Part shown: positions 19,001-27,841 of the stretch, in pieces
Numbering within the stretch: position 1 is the first letter of the stretch
Layout: each line of letters starts with the position of its first letter
The notes under the pieces: generated by a model
Database searches by the model: none
Seen by the model: only the letters and a program-made list of their open reading frames with translations
What the model was told of the DNA's origin: nothing
Program-made: the position numbers and the translations under genes
DNA from: Streptomyces sp. CG4
GTDB lineage: Bacteria > Actinomycetota > Actinomycetes > Streptomycetales > Streptomycetaceae
Direction: 5' to 3'
Assembly (NCBI RefSeq): GCF_041080655.1
Contig: NZ_CP163526.1
Span: 124,001-188,000, forward strand
Length of the DNA: 64,000 nucleotides

Positions 19001-19998
19001 AACTGGACGTTGGCGTGCTGCGCGGCGGACGTCAGGCCGGCGTAGGCGTTCGCAGACACGCCCGGTCGGCCCGAGGCGGGCAGCTGGCCGCTGAACGCGG
19101 TCAAGCTGGCGACCGACTGGTCGAGGCGCTGGAGCAGGGGGCCGAGCGTGGGCTGGAGATTGCGGTTGTTGTTGTGGTGGTGGAGGGTCTCGACGAAGGC
19201 GCGGGACATGTTGCGGCTGAGCTGAGAGACGTCCTCCTTGAGGGCGCTGCTGATGCTGTTGACGGCGCGCACGCCACCGGGGGTGACCGTGGGCTGCTGC
19301 AGGAGGGTTTCGGTGGTGTCTGCCAGGTCGGCTATGCGATCGGTGATAATCGGTTCCCACAGGCTCATGGCGATCAGTACGTAGCTGGTGTCCAGGTCGG
19401 GGTCGAGGAGCAGTTTGCCGTGGTCGCCCGCGTAGGCGATGAGGTCCACGAGGTTGGTGGACAGCTGGTTGTACTGTGCTTCGCTGCTGGCCAGGTCGCG
19501 TCGCCCGGTCTTGATGTGGTCCCACTCGGTGGTCAGTGAGGCGGGCAGCAGCCGGGACATCCTGTGCTGCGCCAGGGCGGTGCTGGAGGTGTCCAGAGAT
19601 GACCGCAGCGACTGGTTGACGGCGTTGAGTGAGGCGAACTCCCGGTCGATGGCGTGCTCGGTGTCGGTGATTTGGCTGGGTGCGACGGGCTGGCCGGTCA
19701 GTTGGCGCCGCACCAGGGTCCGGTGCGTGGAGACGTCCTGCAGCAGGCGGTTGAGCGGGTGGATGTATTTCAGTCCGTTGATCTCAGCCCTGGACAGGGC
19801 GATCCGGGTGTTCTGCTCACGGATCAGGTAGGCGGTCGTCAGACCCAGGGGCAGTATCAGGGCGAGGCAGATGGCTGCCAGCTTGTGCCAGATACGCGGT
19901 GTGAACGGCGGGCGCGAGACCGTTCGTTCGCCTTCGGCGCGGGGGGTGCCGACGGCCTGCTCGGTGGTCCGCCCCTCTGGGTTCGTGCTGTGGTGCAT
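16027..19998 (-). CDS. Hybrid sensor histidine kinase with two REC domains and HPt
   Basis: A 1323-residue membrane hybrid kinase. Helix 1 is near 38-58 and helix 2 near 357-376, enclosing a long extracellular sensor. HAMP follows at about 377-430 and GAF at about 455-625. HisKA has the phosphoacceptor in FLATMSHEIRTP (H654). HATPase has DTGIGIP and GTGLGLA. REC1 has its Asp in GILDYMMPEMNG (D964). REC2 has its Asp in VLMDVQMPIMDG (D1109). A C-terminal HPt has AAHTLRSN (H1263). The whole His-Asp-His-Asp relay is thus in one chain plus the coupled response regulator. The start has GGGAG nine nucleotides upstream. The architecture resembles BarA/TorS-type kinases. The signal is unknown. Confidence 0.95.
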   Translation of the reverse strand: MHHSTNPEGRTTEQAVGTPRAEGERTVSRPPFTPRIWHKLAAICLALILPLGLTTAYLIREQNTRIALSRAEINGLKYIHPLNRLLQDVSTHRTLVRRQLTGQPVAPSQITDTEHAIDREFASLNAVNQSLRSSLDTSSTALAQHRMSRLLPASLTTEWDHIKTGRRDLASSEAQYNQLSTNLVDLIAYAGDHGKLLLDPDLDTSYVLIAMSLWEPIITDRIADLADTTETLLQQPTVTPGGVRAVNSISSALKEDVSQLSRNMSRAFVETLHHHNNNRNLQPTLGPLLQRLDQSVASLTAFSGQLPASGRPGVSANAYAGLTSAAQHANVQFAEALWGQANAIVHTRQHLEVLRRTVTLFSIAFVLALVIVLTAAISRRMVKDLGNLAGAAEALTRGDLGGRARVKSRDEIATVATAFNSMAERLQASYTAIEGKVRQRTRQLDERNASLEMLGGVASAANVAVTPEQAAQNILGLVCSYTRWPVGRARLATDSLPSLPDAPDREDVAATTGSPVWHISISPCQHVMDLMDALHASPAAGVSERLQAGGQPAWITDIDQDPALAAKRRAAGIDLRTYLAFPVLQGAQVAGVLDFLAPGPTEPDHVTRGLMLNVGTQLGHVLERAHAAEQLRISKENAEVANQAKSAFLATMSHEIRTPLNSVIGMTELLLGTPLQGEQRNFAEIIHDSGENLLVIISDILDFSKIEAGKLDLDNKPVDLHHCIETAFDMVASRAAQKELDLAYIISPGTPPEVMGDPVRLRQIIGNLLSNAVKFTPAGEVVLSVSRDAGSPPVPDGHTNRSGERQDAEHADGDGLWLHFAVRDTGIGIPADRIRLLFQAFEQLDTSSNRRFEGTGLGLAISRRLTELMGGTMWAESSPGQGSTFHFTIRTQDVPATVRVDTKQIEALDLQDKRLLVVDDNATNRMILTLHGESWGMVVRATESPSQALNWIRRGDPFDIGILDYMMPEMNGAALSREIRRWRDRTALPLILLTSVGRRTSENLDQFECHHTKPIKADQLYDELRRALRSRQLPPARPPAPAAPAAPQPCEQPTPGHDLKILLAEDNETNRLLQLHMLKRLGYVAQVAENGVQALEALRQQPYDVVLMDVQMPIMDGLEAARRIHQEWRDRARPRIIAMTANAMPGDREACLAAGMDDYISKPLRLKELSHALDRCPRQDHPPADTAGDAGTEPPPGANVPSPVGNEEQALDATTVRGLVDSLRPSFAAELIDVFLEDSPALVDTIREGVPTGDPAEVRRAAHTLRSNAATFGAPRLSALCTDLEQQAKGGDLDQALPLVPRIHTEYGRFRKALEQLREELTS

Positions 19999-20023
19999 GT
20001 TGTATCTCCCAGGAGGGGGCTGC

Positions 20024-22882
20024 TCATGTGGGCGCGGGCAGGTGGTCGGCTAGCTGGCGTCGGCTCGTGATGTCGAGCTTGCGGTACGAACTGGCCAGGT
20101 GGGCCTCGACCGTCTTGGGCGTGACGAACAGCGCTTGGGCGATCTCGCGGTTGGACCGGCCGGCGGCGGCCAGCTCGGCGACGCGCAGTTCGCTGGGGGT
20201 CAGGGACTCGACGCCGACGCCAGCATGGCGGCGCGGGCGGGCGCCCGCGGCCTTGAGCTCGGCGGTGACCTGCTCGACGAGCGGCTCGGCACCGCAGCGG
20301 CGGGCGATGTCGAGAGCCTCGGCGAGAATGCGCTGGGCGGGCCTGCGTTGGCCGCCGCGCCGCAGGGCGGCGCCGTATTCCGCGGCGGCCTTGGCATACT
20401 CCAGTCGGGCCGGTGTCGATTGGAGTCTGCGCGCTGCCTCCTCGAGGAAAGCAGTGCTCTGCTCGCCTTGGTGGACGAGCCCCGCTGTTCGTAGCGCCCG
20501 TCCCCAGGCCAGGGGCGCGCTCCAGCCGTGGGCGAGCCGGACCTCTTCCAGGGCCAGCGGCTGGGCTTCCTCGTCCCGGTCCAGCAGGTGCAGGCACAGT
20601 GCCGCCTCAGACTGCCAGGGCAGTACGGCGGGGTTCTGCCCGCCGGCCGCCACGAAGGCATCTCCCGCCGCCATGGCGGCATCGAGGGCCTTGCCCGGGT
20701 TCGCCTGCAGGCGCAGCAGCCGCGCGCGGCGCAGCAACAGGTGATAGATGAGACCGGTCCGGGGGGGTGCGTCGACGCCCACGGCCCAGTCCAGCGCCTC
20801 CTCGGCCGGGCGCATGCGGCCTTGTTCCAGCAGGATGTCGGCGAGGATCGGGCCGAGGACGAGCCGGTGCAGGCTGATGCCGGCGGTCTCCGAGGCGAGG
20901 ACGGCGTCGCGGGCGTCGGCTTCCGCCTCTGCCAGGCACCCGCGGCGCAGCCGGGCCAAGGCGCGGTAGGTGAGGGCGGCCGTCAGGCTGCTGGTCGAGC
21001 CTTCCTGGTAGGCCTGGGTGACCGCGCGGTCCAGGCTGGTCAGGGCTTCGGGCAGGTCCGCGCAGATCAGCACCCACCATGCCAGGGCCAGCGGGGTCGC
21101 GCCGCCGGCCTGCCGGAGCAGTTCCCCGTCCTCCAGGGCCCGCAGTGCCCGCGGCACCGCGCGGGGGTCGCCGACGACCAGGTCGTGTCCAGCGATCACG
21201 CAGTCCAGGAATTTTCCTCCCAGGGTGGAGCCTGGGCCCAGCAGCCGCTGTCGGCCCACATCGCGCAGGATGTCCCGCCGCAGCTCGGGGGCGGCCGGTT
21301 CGAACAGGGGGACCGAGAGGATGTCGGCCTGCAGCCTGGCGCTGAGGTCCGGCTCGTCGGGGGGAAGCCGGCTCAGGGCCTCCCGCCAGACCTCGAGCGC
21401 CTGCGGAATGCACTGCGACAGCAGCAGCCCGTTGCCCAGCAGGCTGGCGATAGCGGCGCGGCGGCGGATGTCGCTGGCGAGCGACATCGCCTCCCGCAGG
21501 TAGCGAACGGAGGCATCGGTATCGGTGAGCTGCAAGGTCCGCCCCAGTTGGTGCAGGACCTCCAGGCGCTGGTCCCGGCCTGACGCCTCGCCCAGGCACC
21601 GCCGCAGGTAGGTCGCTCCCGCCTGCGGTGACCCCCGGCTGCACGCGTCGTGTGCCGCGCGCATCAGGACGGGGACCAGGCGCGGCTCGGCGGTGGACGG
21701 CAGGCGCAGCAGGTGCGCGGCCACTTTCTCGGCCTCGGCCCCGGCTCGGGACAGCAAGTCCGCGGCTTCGCGGTGTGCCTTCCAGGTCTCGTCGGTGGTC
21801 ATGGCCTCGTAGACCGCGGTGCGAACCACGGGATGGCTGTAGCCGATCACCGCGTGCGGCCCATGGCCGGTCCCGGCGCGCAGCAGCTCGATCCGCTGCA
21901 GGTCGGCCTTGGCCTGCGTCGCAGCGCTCAACGGCAGGCCGGCCAGCGCCGCAGCCTGGTCGAGAGGGACATCCTCACCCAGTACGGCTACCGCCCGGGC
22001 CAGCGCCATGTCCCGGGCCGGAAGGCGCCGAGTCCACAGCGACACCCAGCGGGCGACGGCGCGTGGCCCCAGGGCGGCTACCTGCCCGGCGTTCGCCGCT
22101 CGCGGCGCGACGTGCTCGAGCACCAAGTCGGCCACCGTCTCCTTGAGCAGCAACGGGTTGCCGCCGGTGGCACTGTGGCAGGCGGCCAGGAAGGCTTCCT
22201 CCGCCTGCTCGCCCGGTGCGCCCTTGGCGAACTCATCGCGCACCAGACTGCGGGCGGCGGAAGCGCTCAGCGCTTTGGGCCGCAGCAGCCGGCAGGCCGG
22301 GTCGGTGATGATCCGTTCCAGCAAGTGCCACTCGGTGCCGGGCTCGGCGGGGTGCAGGGCCACCACGACGCACACCCGGAGGGTGTCCAGTCGTGGCAGC
22401 AGGTAGGCCAGGTAGCGCAGCGAGGCACTGTCGGCCCAGTGCAGGTCGTCCACAAGCAGCAGCACCGGGCGCTGCTCGCACAGGTTGCAGACGAGACACA
22501 GCAGTCCGTGCCGGATCGCGAAGTCGGCGTCGCCGCTGCGGTCGGCGGTGACGGCTCCGAAGACGGGCGCGGCCTGGCCGGCCGCGCCTGACAGCAACTG
22601 CTCACGCTCGGCGGAGCCGCCGGTGGCCAGCACCGGTTCGAACAGCTGGCGCACGATACCGAAGGCGAAATCGTGCTCCAGTTCCATACCGCGGGCGGAG
22701 ACAACGTGGAACTCGGAGGACACGGCGAAGTTGCGCAGCTCGGCGAGCAGCCTGCTCTTGCCGATACCGGCCGGTCCCTCGATCGCCGCGAGCCCCCCTT
22801 CTCCGCTCTGGGCCCTGCTGACCAGGTTGGTCAGAGTGGCGATCTCGGCGTCGCGCTCGTACAGAGCGGTGGCCCACCTCAC
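20024..22882 (-). CDS. LAL-type LuxR transcriptional regulator
   Basis: A 952-residue LAL regulator. Walker A is GPAGIGKSRLL near residues 38-48 and Walker B is VLLLVDDLHWAD. TPR-like repeats follow. The C-terminal HTH is SLTPSELRVAELAAAGRSNR, EIAQALFVTPKTVEAHLASS and YRKLDITSR. Translation starts at a GTG (22882). It lies 25 nt downstream of the hybrid kinase's start codon, ending just upstream of that gene, so regulator, kinase and response regulator read in one direction and may form one signalling operon. Its sequence differs clearly from the LAL protein at 12079, so it is not a recent duplicate. Confidence 0.93.
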   Translation of the reverse strand: MRWATALYERDAEIATLTNLVSRAQSGEGGLAAIEGPAGIGKSRLLAELRNFAVSSEFHVVSARGMELEHDFAFGIVRQLFEPVLATGGSAEREQLLSGAAGQAAPVFGAVTADRSGDADFAIRHGLLCLVCNLCEQRPVLLLVDDLHWADSASLRYLAYLLPRLDTLRVCVVVALHPAEPGTEWHLLERIITDPACRLLRPKALSASAARSLVRDEFAKGAPGEQAEEAFLAACHSATGGNPLLLKETVADLVLEHVAPRAANAGQVAALGPRAVARWVSLWTRRLPARDMALARAVAVLGEDVPLDQAAALAGLPLSAATQAKADLQRIELLRAGTGHGPHAVIGYSHPVVRTAVYEAMTTDETWKAHREAADLLSRAGAEAEKVAAHLLRLPSTAEPRLVPVLMRAAHDACSRGSPQAGATYLRRCLGEASGRDQRLEVLHQLGRTLQLTDTDASVRYLREAMSLASDIRRRAAIASLLGNGLLLSQCIPQALEVWREALSRLPPDEPDLSARLQADILSVPLFEPAAPELRRDILRDVGRQRLLGPGSTLGGKFLDCVIAGHDLVVGDPRAVPRALRALEDGELLRQAGGATPLALAWWVLICADLPEALTSLDRAVTQAYQEGSTSSLTAALTYRALARLRRGCLAEAEADARDAVLASETAGISLHRLVLGPILADILLEQGRMRPAEEALDWAVGVDAPPRTGLIYHLLLRRARLLRLQANPGKALDAAMAAGDAFVAAGGQNPAVLPWQSEAALCLHLLDRDEEAQPLALEEVRLAHGWSAPLAWGRALRTAGLVHQGEQSTAFLEEAARRLQSTPARLEYAKAAAEYGAALRRGGQRRPAQRILAEALDIARRCGAEPLVEQVTAELKAAGARPRRHAGVGVESLTPSELRVAELAAAGRSNREIAQALFVTPKTVEAHLASSYRKLDITSRRQLADHLPAPT

Positions 22883-23093
22883 GTGCCCAGTATGCGCCGG
22901 TAGGCATCGGCGTGCCGCCCGTCGCCTGCGCTGCCACGGTTCCCGGCCTGTCAGGGTCGTGGGACACCCGGCAGCTCAGGGACGGTCAGGGTGCTGGCCG
23001 CGCCGTTCGGGTGGTCTGGGGGGCCGGAGGTAGGGCGAAGGTTAGGGGGGTTCCCGAATGTTCGGAGGCGGGCCCGTCTCTAAAACGGATCAC
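22883..23093. promoter_or_regulatory. Divergent promoter region
   Basis: About 210 bp between the divergent LAL regulator and the HATPase gene. Promoters for both are expected here. No specific operator could be assigned by eye. Confidence 0.35.
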
Positions 23094-23843
23094 ATGAACG
23101 AATCCCCGGCCCTACCTCGGACGATCATCGTGAACGGCTTCTTCCGGACCGCGCCCGCCACCGAAACCGCCGACCAGCATCGGCCCGCAGAGATTGGCCA
23201 CGTGCCGCCCGAACGCCACCATCCGGTGGTCGAGCACCGGGACGAGTACCCGCTGCCGCACCATGCCACCGCGGCCGCGGAAGCCAGACGCCACGCCCGG
23301 CAGGTGCTGGCCGGCTGGGGCCTTGCGGAGGACGTGGTCTTCGACGCCCTGCTGGTCGTCTCCGAACTGGTCACCAACGCGGTCGAGCACGCGCTGCCGC
23401 CCGTCGCCCTGTGCCTGCGGACCAGCGCCGCCACCGACGGGCCCGCCGCCGTCCGGATCAACGTCACCGACGGCGGCCCCGCCCCGCAGGACGGGGCGTG
23501 GACGAGAAGTTGCGCGGCCGATGAGCACGGGCGCGGCCAGCAGATCGTCAACGCACTCGCAGAGCACACCAGCGCCCGCAGGTGCGGTCACGGCAGCGAC
23601 TACGGTGCCACGCTGCAGCAGTGCGACCCGATAGTCGTGGAGGTCGCGGTGAGCGCGGAAGCAGCGCGGCGGGCTGGCCCACCCTACGCCCACCCCGGGG
23701 AGGACGCTTGCGACACGGGACGAGGACTTGCCCTGGCCAGCCGGAGCCGGGAGCTGGACCTGCTGACGGCTCTGCTGTCAAGGCTGCCCGCGGTCGCGCT
23801 GATGGAGGAGGCAGGCATGGGCAAGTCCCGGCTCGTCTACTAA
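23094..23843 (+). CDS. HATPase_c (anti-sigma-like) protein running into a LAL N-terminus
   Basis: Residues 60-175 form a single GHKL ATPase domain of the actinomycete anti-sigma/regulatory kind (RsbW-like), with SELVTNAVEHAL (Asn box), NVTDGGPAP and GRGQQIVNALAEH. The frame then continues without a stop into ALASRSRELDLLTALLSR, LPAVALMEEAGMGKSRLVY, which is the start of a LAL regulator's AAA domain including Walker A, and stops at 23843. The ATG at 23094 gives the usual N-terminus; 23058 is an alternative start. Either a HATPase-LAL fusion gene has been broken, or the HATPase lost its own stop codon. Confidence 0.7.
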   Translation: MNESPALPRTIIVNGFFRTAPATETADQHRPAEIGHVPPERHHPVVEHRDEYPLPHHATAAAEARRHARQVLAGWGLAEDVVFDALLVVSELVTNAVEHALPPVALCLRTSAATDGPAAVRINVTDGGPAPQDGAWTRSCAADEHGRGQQIVNALAEHTSARRCGHGSDYGATLQQCDPIVVEVAVSAEAARRAGPPYAHPGEDACDTGRGLALASRSRELDLLTALLSRLPAVALMEEAGMGKSRLVY

Positions 23844-25795
23844 AGCCGCCCGGGCCCTGCGCGGGCAGGGCACGCGGGTGCTGATGGGGCACTGCCCCCG
23901 CTGCGTGAGCCGCTGCCCTTCGGCCCCGTACTGGAGGCGCTGTCGGCGGTAGGCGGCGGCTGCCGGACGCAGACCGGCTCGCCCCCCCAGACCGGTGTCC
24001 TGTCCCGGTTGCTGCCCGCCCTCGCCGACCACCTGCCGCCGCAACCGTCGGATCCACGGGCGGGCCACTTCCAGATCCTCGGGGCGGTGCGCCGGATCTT
24101 CGCAGCGCTCGGCCCGGCGGTGCTGGTGGTCGAGGACCTGCATCGGGCCGATCGGACCACGCGGGAACTCCTGCTGCTGCTCGCCCGTAACCTGCCCGAA
24201 AGCCTGGGACTGGTCCTGACCTACCGCCGCGAGGACCTTCCGTCCGCCACTGCGGTGCTGGGCGCGCCATACCACCGTCCGCCGGGAGTGAACGGCGTGG
24301 AGTTCTCCCTGCAGGCGCTGACCGAACAGGACGTGCAGGACTAGGTGCGCAGGACCCCGGGACCGCGAGCCGACCGCGCCGTCCACCGACGCAGCGCCGG
24401 GCTGCCACTGGTCATGGAGGAGGATCTACGCACCCTCACTGAACAGGCCCGGGGCGGTCAGGACAGCGGTGAGGAGATCGCCGCCTTGGAGCGTGCCGAG
24501 ACACCCCGGGCCGTACGCGAAGCGATGCTCAGCCGGATGACGGAGCTGTCCGCCAGCGCGCTGAACGTGGTCCGCGCCGCGGCCGTGTTGTCCGTCCCGC
24601 CTGGTCCTCGCGCAGGTCGCCAGCCTGGACGCCGAGCGGACCCCGGCCGCGGTGGCGGAGGCCCTGCAGGCGGCGGTACTGCACGAGAGCGACCCGGGAC
24701 GGTACGGGTTGGCCACCTCCTGGCCCAGCAGTCCGTCTACCGCGACATCCCCGGCCCGTTCCGCGAGGGCCTGCACCGCCGTGCCCGCCAGGCCCTGCGC
24801 GCGCACCCCGTCACTGGTCCACATCGCGCACCACACGAGGGCGCTGGGTGACGCCGCCACGGCCGTCCTCCTCCTGTATGCCGTCCTCGCCCAGCCGCAC
24901 CTGGCGCCCAGCGCCACCCTGGTGTGGACACCCGTGCGTTCCTGCAGAGCGCGGTCCTGTATCCGCTGGTCTCGGTCCCACGGCGTCGTCCGCTCAAAGC
25001 CCACACCGCGGCGACCTGTCCACCGCCGAGCGCTATCTGGCCCGTGTTCCGGTCCACTCTCCCTCCGACAGGTTCACCGGGTCCTTCGCACGATGGGCCC
25101 ATAGCCCGCTACGAACAGAGCTGCGTTCACCACGCGCAAACCCTGGAATTATTCGAACACCTGTTTGACAATGGCAGTCGGGACCTGTCGTCCGTCTGGC
25201 TGACGACCCTGGCACCCGAGGCGATCCGCCTCGCCCTGGAAGACTGCGATCTGGTCCGGGGCACGCGATCTGCACGCCCTCGTACTGGAACAGGCTGAGC
25301 AGGCCGAAGCCGGTGTGCTCACCCCCGGCCTGCTGCACTGCCAAGGACTCCTCGACGATCGTACGGACGCGCTGCTGGCGCGGCCGACGCATGCGACCGG
25401 CTCCGCCGCTCCTGGCAGGCGGCACGGTGCCACGAGGACACCGGCGTGCTGCTGACCCGGCGCGGTCACCGGGACGAGGCCCGCCACGAGCGGGAGCTGG
25501 CCGCTGCCGGCCATCAAGCGCTGAACGCGGCCCGGGACGTCGCGCCGGCCTGCGCGAGTTGGGGGTCCGGCACGGGGTACGCACGTCCGCCCCGCTCACG
25601 GCTGGCAGAGCGTGACCAACACCGAGCTCAAGGTGGCCGGTCTGGTCGCCGAAAGCCTGTCCAACCCGGACATCGCCGAGCGTCTGTTCATCTCCCGCAG
25701 GACCGTCCAGATCCACGTCCAGCATCCTGGCCAAACTGGACCTGACCTCCCGCGTCGAAGTCGCCATCCGCATGGCACAGCAAGACGCACGTTGA
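23721..25795 (+). pseudogene. Decayed LAL-type LuxR regulator
   Basis: Pieces of one LAL protein can be followed through several frames: Walker A (GMGKSRLVY, ending in TAA at 23841), ALRGQGTRVLMGHC, LADHLPPQPSD, Walker B AVLVVEDLHRAD, a stop at 24342, PLVMEEDLRTLTEQ, a TPR segment LELFEHLFDNGSRDLS, and the HTH (LKVAGLVAESLSNPDIAERL) with its tail in yet another frame ending about 25795. At least five frameshifts or stops are needed. The TPR and HTH pieces match the intact regulator at 12079 closely (ELFEHL..RDL..WL..LAPEA.RLALE), so this is a duplicated copy in decay. Confidence 0.85.
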
Positions 25796-26047
25796 CACCG
25801 TCTCCGCTTTCTCGGAGACACATCCCCCGGCTTCTTCACGGACCTATCCGGCGCAGGGGATCCTGCCACCAGCTCTGCAGCCGGTAGGGGGCCGCGCGCG
25901 ACGCCTATCAGTGACATGGCCGATGTTCGCCGGCCGCCGTCGGGGGACCGTTGGAGGCAGCTCGGGTCAGCCGGTACCGCTGCAGGCGGAGGCCGCCCCG
26001 GGTCCGCACATCCTCCCCGAGACCTACGAGTACCGGAGAAGCCGCTG

Positions 26048-26857
26048 ATGTCCCCGGCCACACCATCGAACGCACCTGCGCTGAGTATCGGTGTGCTCGG
26101 CGCGCTCTCCGCGCTGCGCGATGGTCGAGCACTGGACCTCGGCTCGTTGCGGCAGCGCGCCGTCCTCGCCGCGTTGATCGTCGCGGACGGCCGCCCGCTC
26201 AGCACCGACAGCCTCATCTACGACGTGTGGCAGGACACTCCCCCGCGGTCAGCGGTCGGCACGCTCCACAGCTATGTCTCCCACCTGCGCCGAGCGCTGG
26301 AACCCGGCAAGGGCCCTCGGACGCGCAACTCGGTCCTGCGGTCCCGTGACGGCAGGTACAGCCTCGCCGTCGGCCGACTCCGGGTCGATGTGTGGGCCGT
26401 GCAGGACACCATCGACCTCGCGCGGCGGCGTCGGGAGCAGGGCCGCACACGAGCGGCGTCCGCTGCCTTCGAGGCCGCCCTCGGGCGGTGGCGGGGCGAG
26501 GCGTACACGGAGCTGCAAGGATACCGCTTCGCCCGGCGGGAGGCGTTCCGGCTGGAGGAACTGCGGCTGAGCGCCGTCGAAATGCGTGCGGACTGCGATC
26601 TCTCCTGGGGGCGCGACCCACATGCCGTGGTGCGCGACCTGAACGAGCCGTCGTCGCAGGAGCCGGCGCGGGAAGGGCTCAGCCGGGCTCTGATGGCCGC
26701 GCTGTGCCGAGCGGGCCGGTTCAACGACGCCGTACGCGTCTTCGACAGGACCCGGCGCGTACTCGCCGCGGAACTGGGCACCGACCCCGGCCCGGAATTG
26801 CGTCAGGCATTCACGGCGGCACTGCGGCAGCAGACACACCTGACCGGACCGGCGTAG
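26048..26857 (+). CDS. SARP-family regulator (AfsR/RedD/BTAD type)
   Basis: A 269-residue Streptomyces antibiotic regulatory protein. The N-terminal OmpR-like winged helix covers about residues 10-105 (LRQRAVLAALIVADGRPLS, VGTLHSYVSHLRRAL). The bacterial transcriptional activation domain follows at about 115-265 (EGLSRALMAALCRAGRFNDA, LGTDPGPELR). It is a short SARP with no ATPase or TPR extension. The ATG at 26048 is preceded by GGAGAAG at good spacing. SARPs activate biosynthetic clusters by binding direct repeats near promoters. Its position immediately before the sigma factor and the fatty-acid-like operon makes it the probable cluster activator. Confidence 0.93.
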   Translation: MSPATPSNAPALSIGVLGALSALRDGRALDLGSLRQRAVLAALIVADGRPLSTDSLIYDVWQDTPPRSAVGTLHSYVSHLRRALEPGKGPRTRNSVLRSRDGRYSLAVGRLRVDVWAVQDTIDLARRRREQGRTRAASAAFEAALGRWRGEAYTELQGYRFARREAFRLEELRLSAVEMRADCDLSWGRDPHAVVRDLNEPSSQEPAREGLSRALMAALCRAGRFNDAVRVFDRTRRVLAAELGTDPGPELRQAFTAALRQQTHLTGPA

Positions 26858-27109
26858 GCAGCGACGCTCCCCACGTGACGCTGGGGCCATTCGAGACTCG
26901 TGCCATTCAAGTTCTGTCCAAGAAGAGCCCACCATCCTCGTCTCCGAGGGGCGGGACACATCGCGGTGCCCGGTGCAGGAGGCCGAAATCGCGAACCGCG
27001 CCAGGAATCGCAGCGCCTCCTTCTTACGGTCGTCGGACCGTAGCGACAACCGCCGCCCCCGTCACCAAGATGATCGCCGCAAGCAAGACCGAGCGGAGCA
27101 GTGGCAGGA

Positions 27110-27745
27110 ATGGCGACGGAAGACCATCCCAACGGATCCCCGACAGCGGCCCATGCCGTCCGAAACCCCCCAGAGGCCGTCCAGCATCTGGATATCGGCG
27201 AACTCCTCGCCCGCTGCCGGCAGGACGACCAACACGCATGGGGCGAACTGATCCGTCGCTTCTCACCTCCGGTGCGGACAGTGGCCCGCTCTTTCCGGTT
27301 GCAACCGGTCGACTGCGAGGACGTCTGCCAGTTGACCTGGATCCAGATGATCGAGGGGATTCGCTCGATCCAGCACGCCAGCAAGTTGCGGGCCTGGGTC
27401 GTCACGGTCGCCCGGCGTGAGGCGATGCGTCACCGCGCCCGCTCCGACCGGCAGGTTCCGATGGGGGGCGGGCACGAGTTCCGCGACATCGTCGACACCT
27501 CGGTGACCCCGGAGGAGCGCGCGATGGCCCAGGCCGAGGCCGCTTCGGTGCGGGCCGCGGTACAGATGCTGGGACCGGACCAGCGCGCGCTGCTGCTCCT
27601 TCTGTTCTCCGAAACACCCGCCAGCTACACGGAGATCAGCGCGCGGCTAGGCATTCCGCACGGGTCGATAGGGCCCACTCGGCGACGGGCTCTGGAACAG
27701 ATGAAGGCCCTCCTCGCATCTGAAGACTGGGTTAACGGCAGATAA
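27110..27745 (+). CDS. ECF-type RNA polymerase sigma factor
   Basis: A 211-residue sigma factor with region 2 (CEDVCQLTWIQMIEGIRS, LRAWVVTVARREAMRHRAR) and region 4 (MLGPDQRALLLLLFSE, YTEISARLGIPHGSIGPTRRRALEQM). A GTG at 27101 and the ATG at 27110 are both possible starts; a GGAG lies upstream of both. No anti-sigma gene adjoins it. It sits directly upstream of the biosynthetic operon, and the promoter-like element following its stop codon is partly repeated at 41.4 kb, so it may drive the cluster together with the SARP. Confidence 0.88.
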   Translation: MATEDHPNGSPTAAHAVRNPPEAVQHLDIGELLARCRQDDQHAWGELIRRFSPPVRTVARSFRLQPVDCEDVCQLTWIQMIEGIRSIQHASKLRAWVVTVARREAMRHRARSDRQVPMGGGHEFRDIVDTSVTPEERAMAQAEAASVRAAVQMLGPDQRALLLLLFSETPASYTEISARLGIPHGSIGPTRRRALEQMKALLASEDWVNGR

Positions 27746-27829
27746 ATTCACGCATTCTTGTATCTACCGCCGCCAGACGGCGCCCTGTTGGGGTGACAAC
27801 GCCACCCGGCGTGTGCGGGATTCGAGAAG
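27712..27829 (+). promoter_or_regulatory. Conserved promoter-region element, copy A
   Basis: The end of the sigma-factor gene and the 96-bp leader of the biosynthetic operon are repeated, diverged, at 41339-41457. Within it, 27741-27828 aligns without gaps to 41370-41457 at about 63 of 88 identical bases. Shared words include GATAAATTCAC, GTATCT, GCCCTGTT and TCGAGA. As the only space upstream of the aldehyde dehydrogenase gene it must hold the operon promoter. Confidence 0.6.
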
Positions 27830-27841
27830 TCTGGACGGAAA

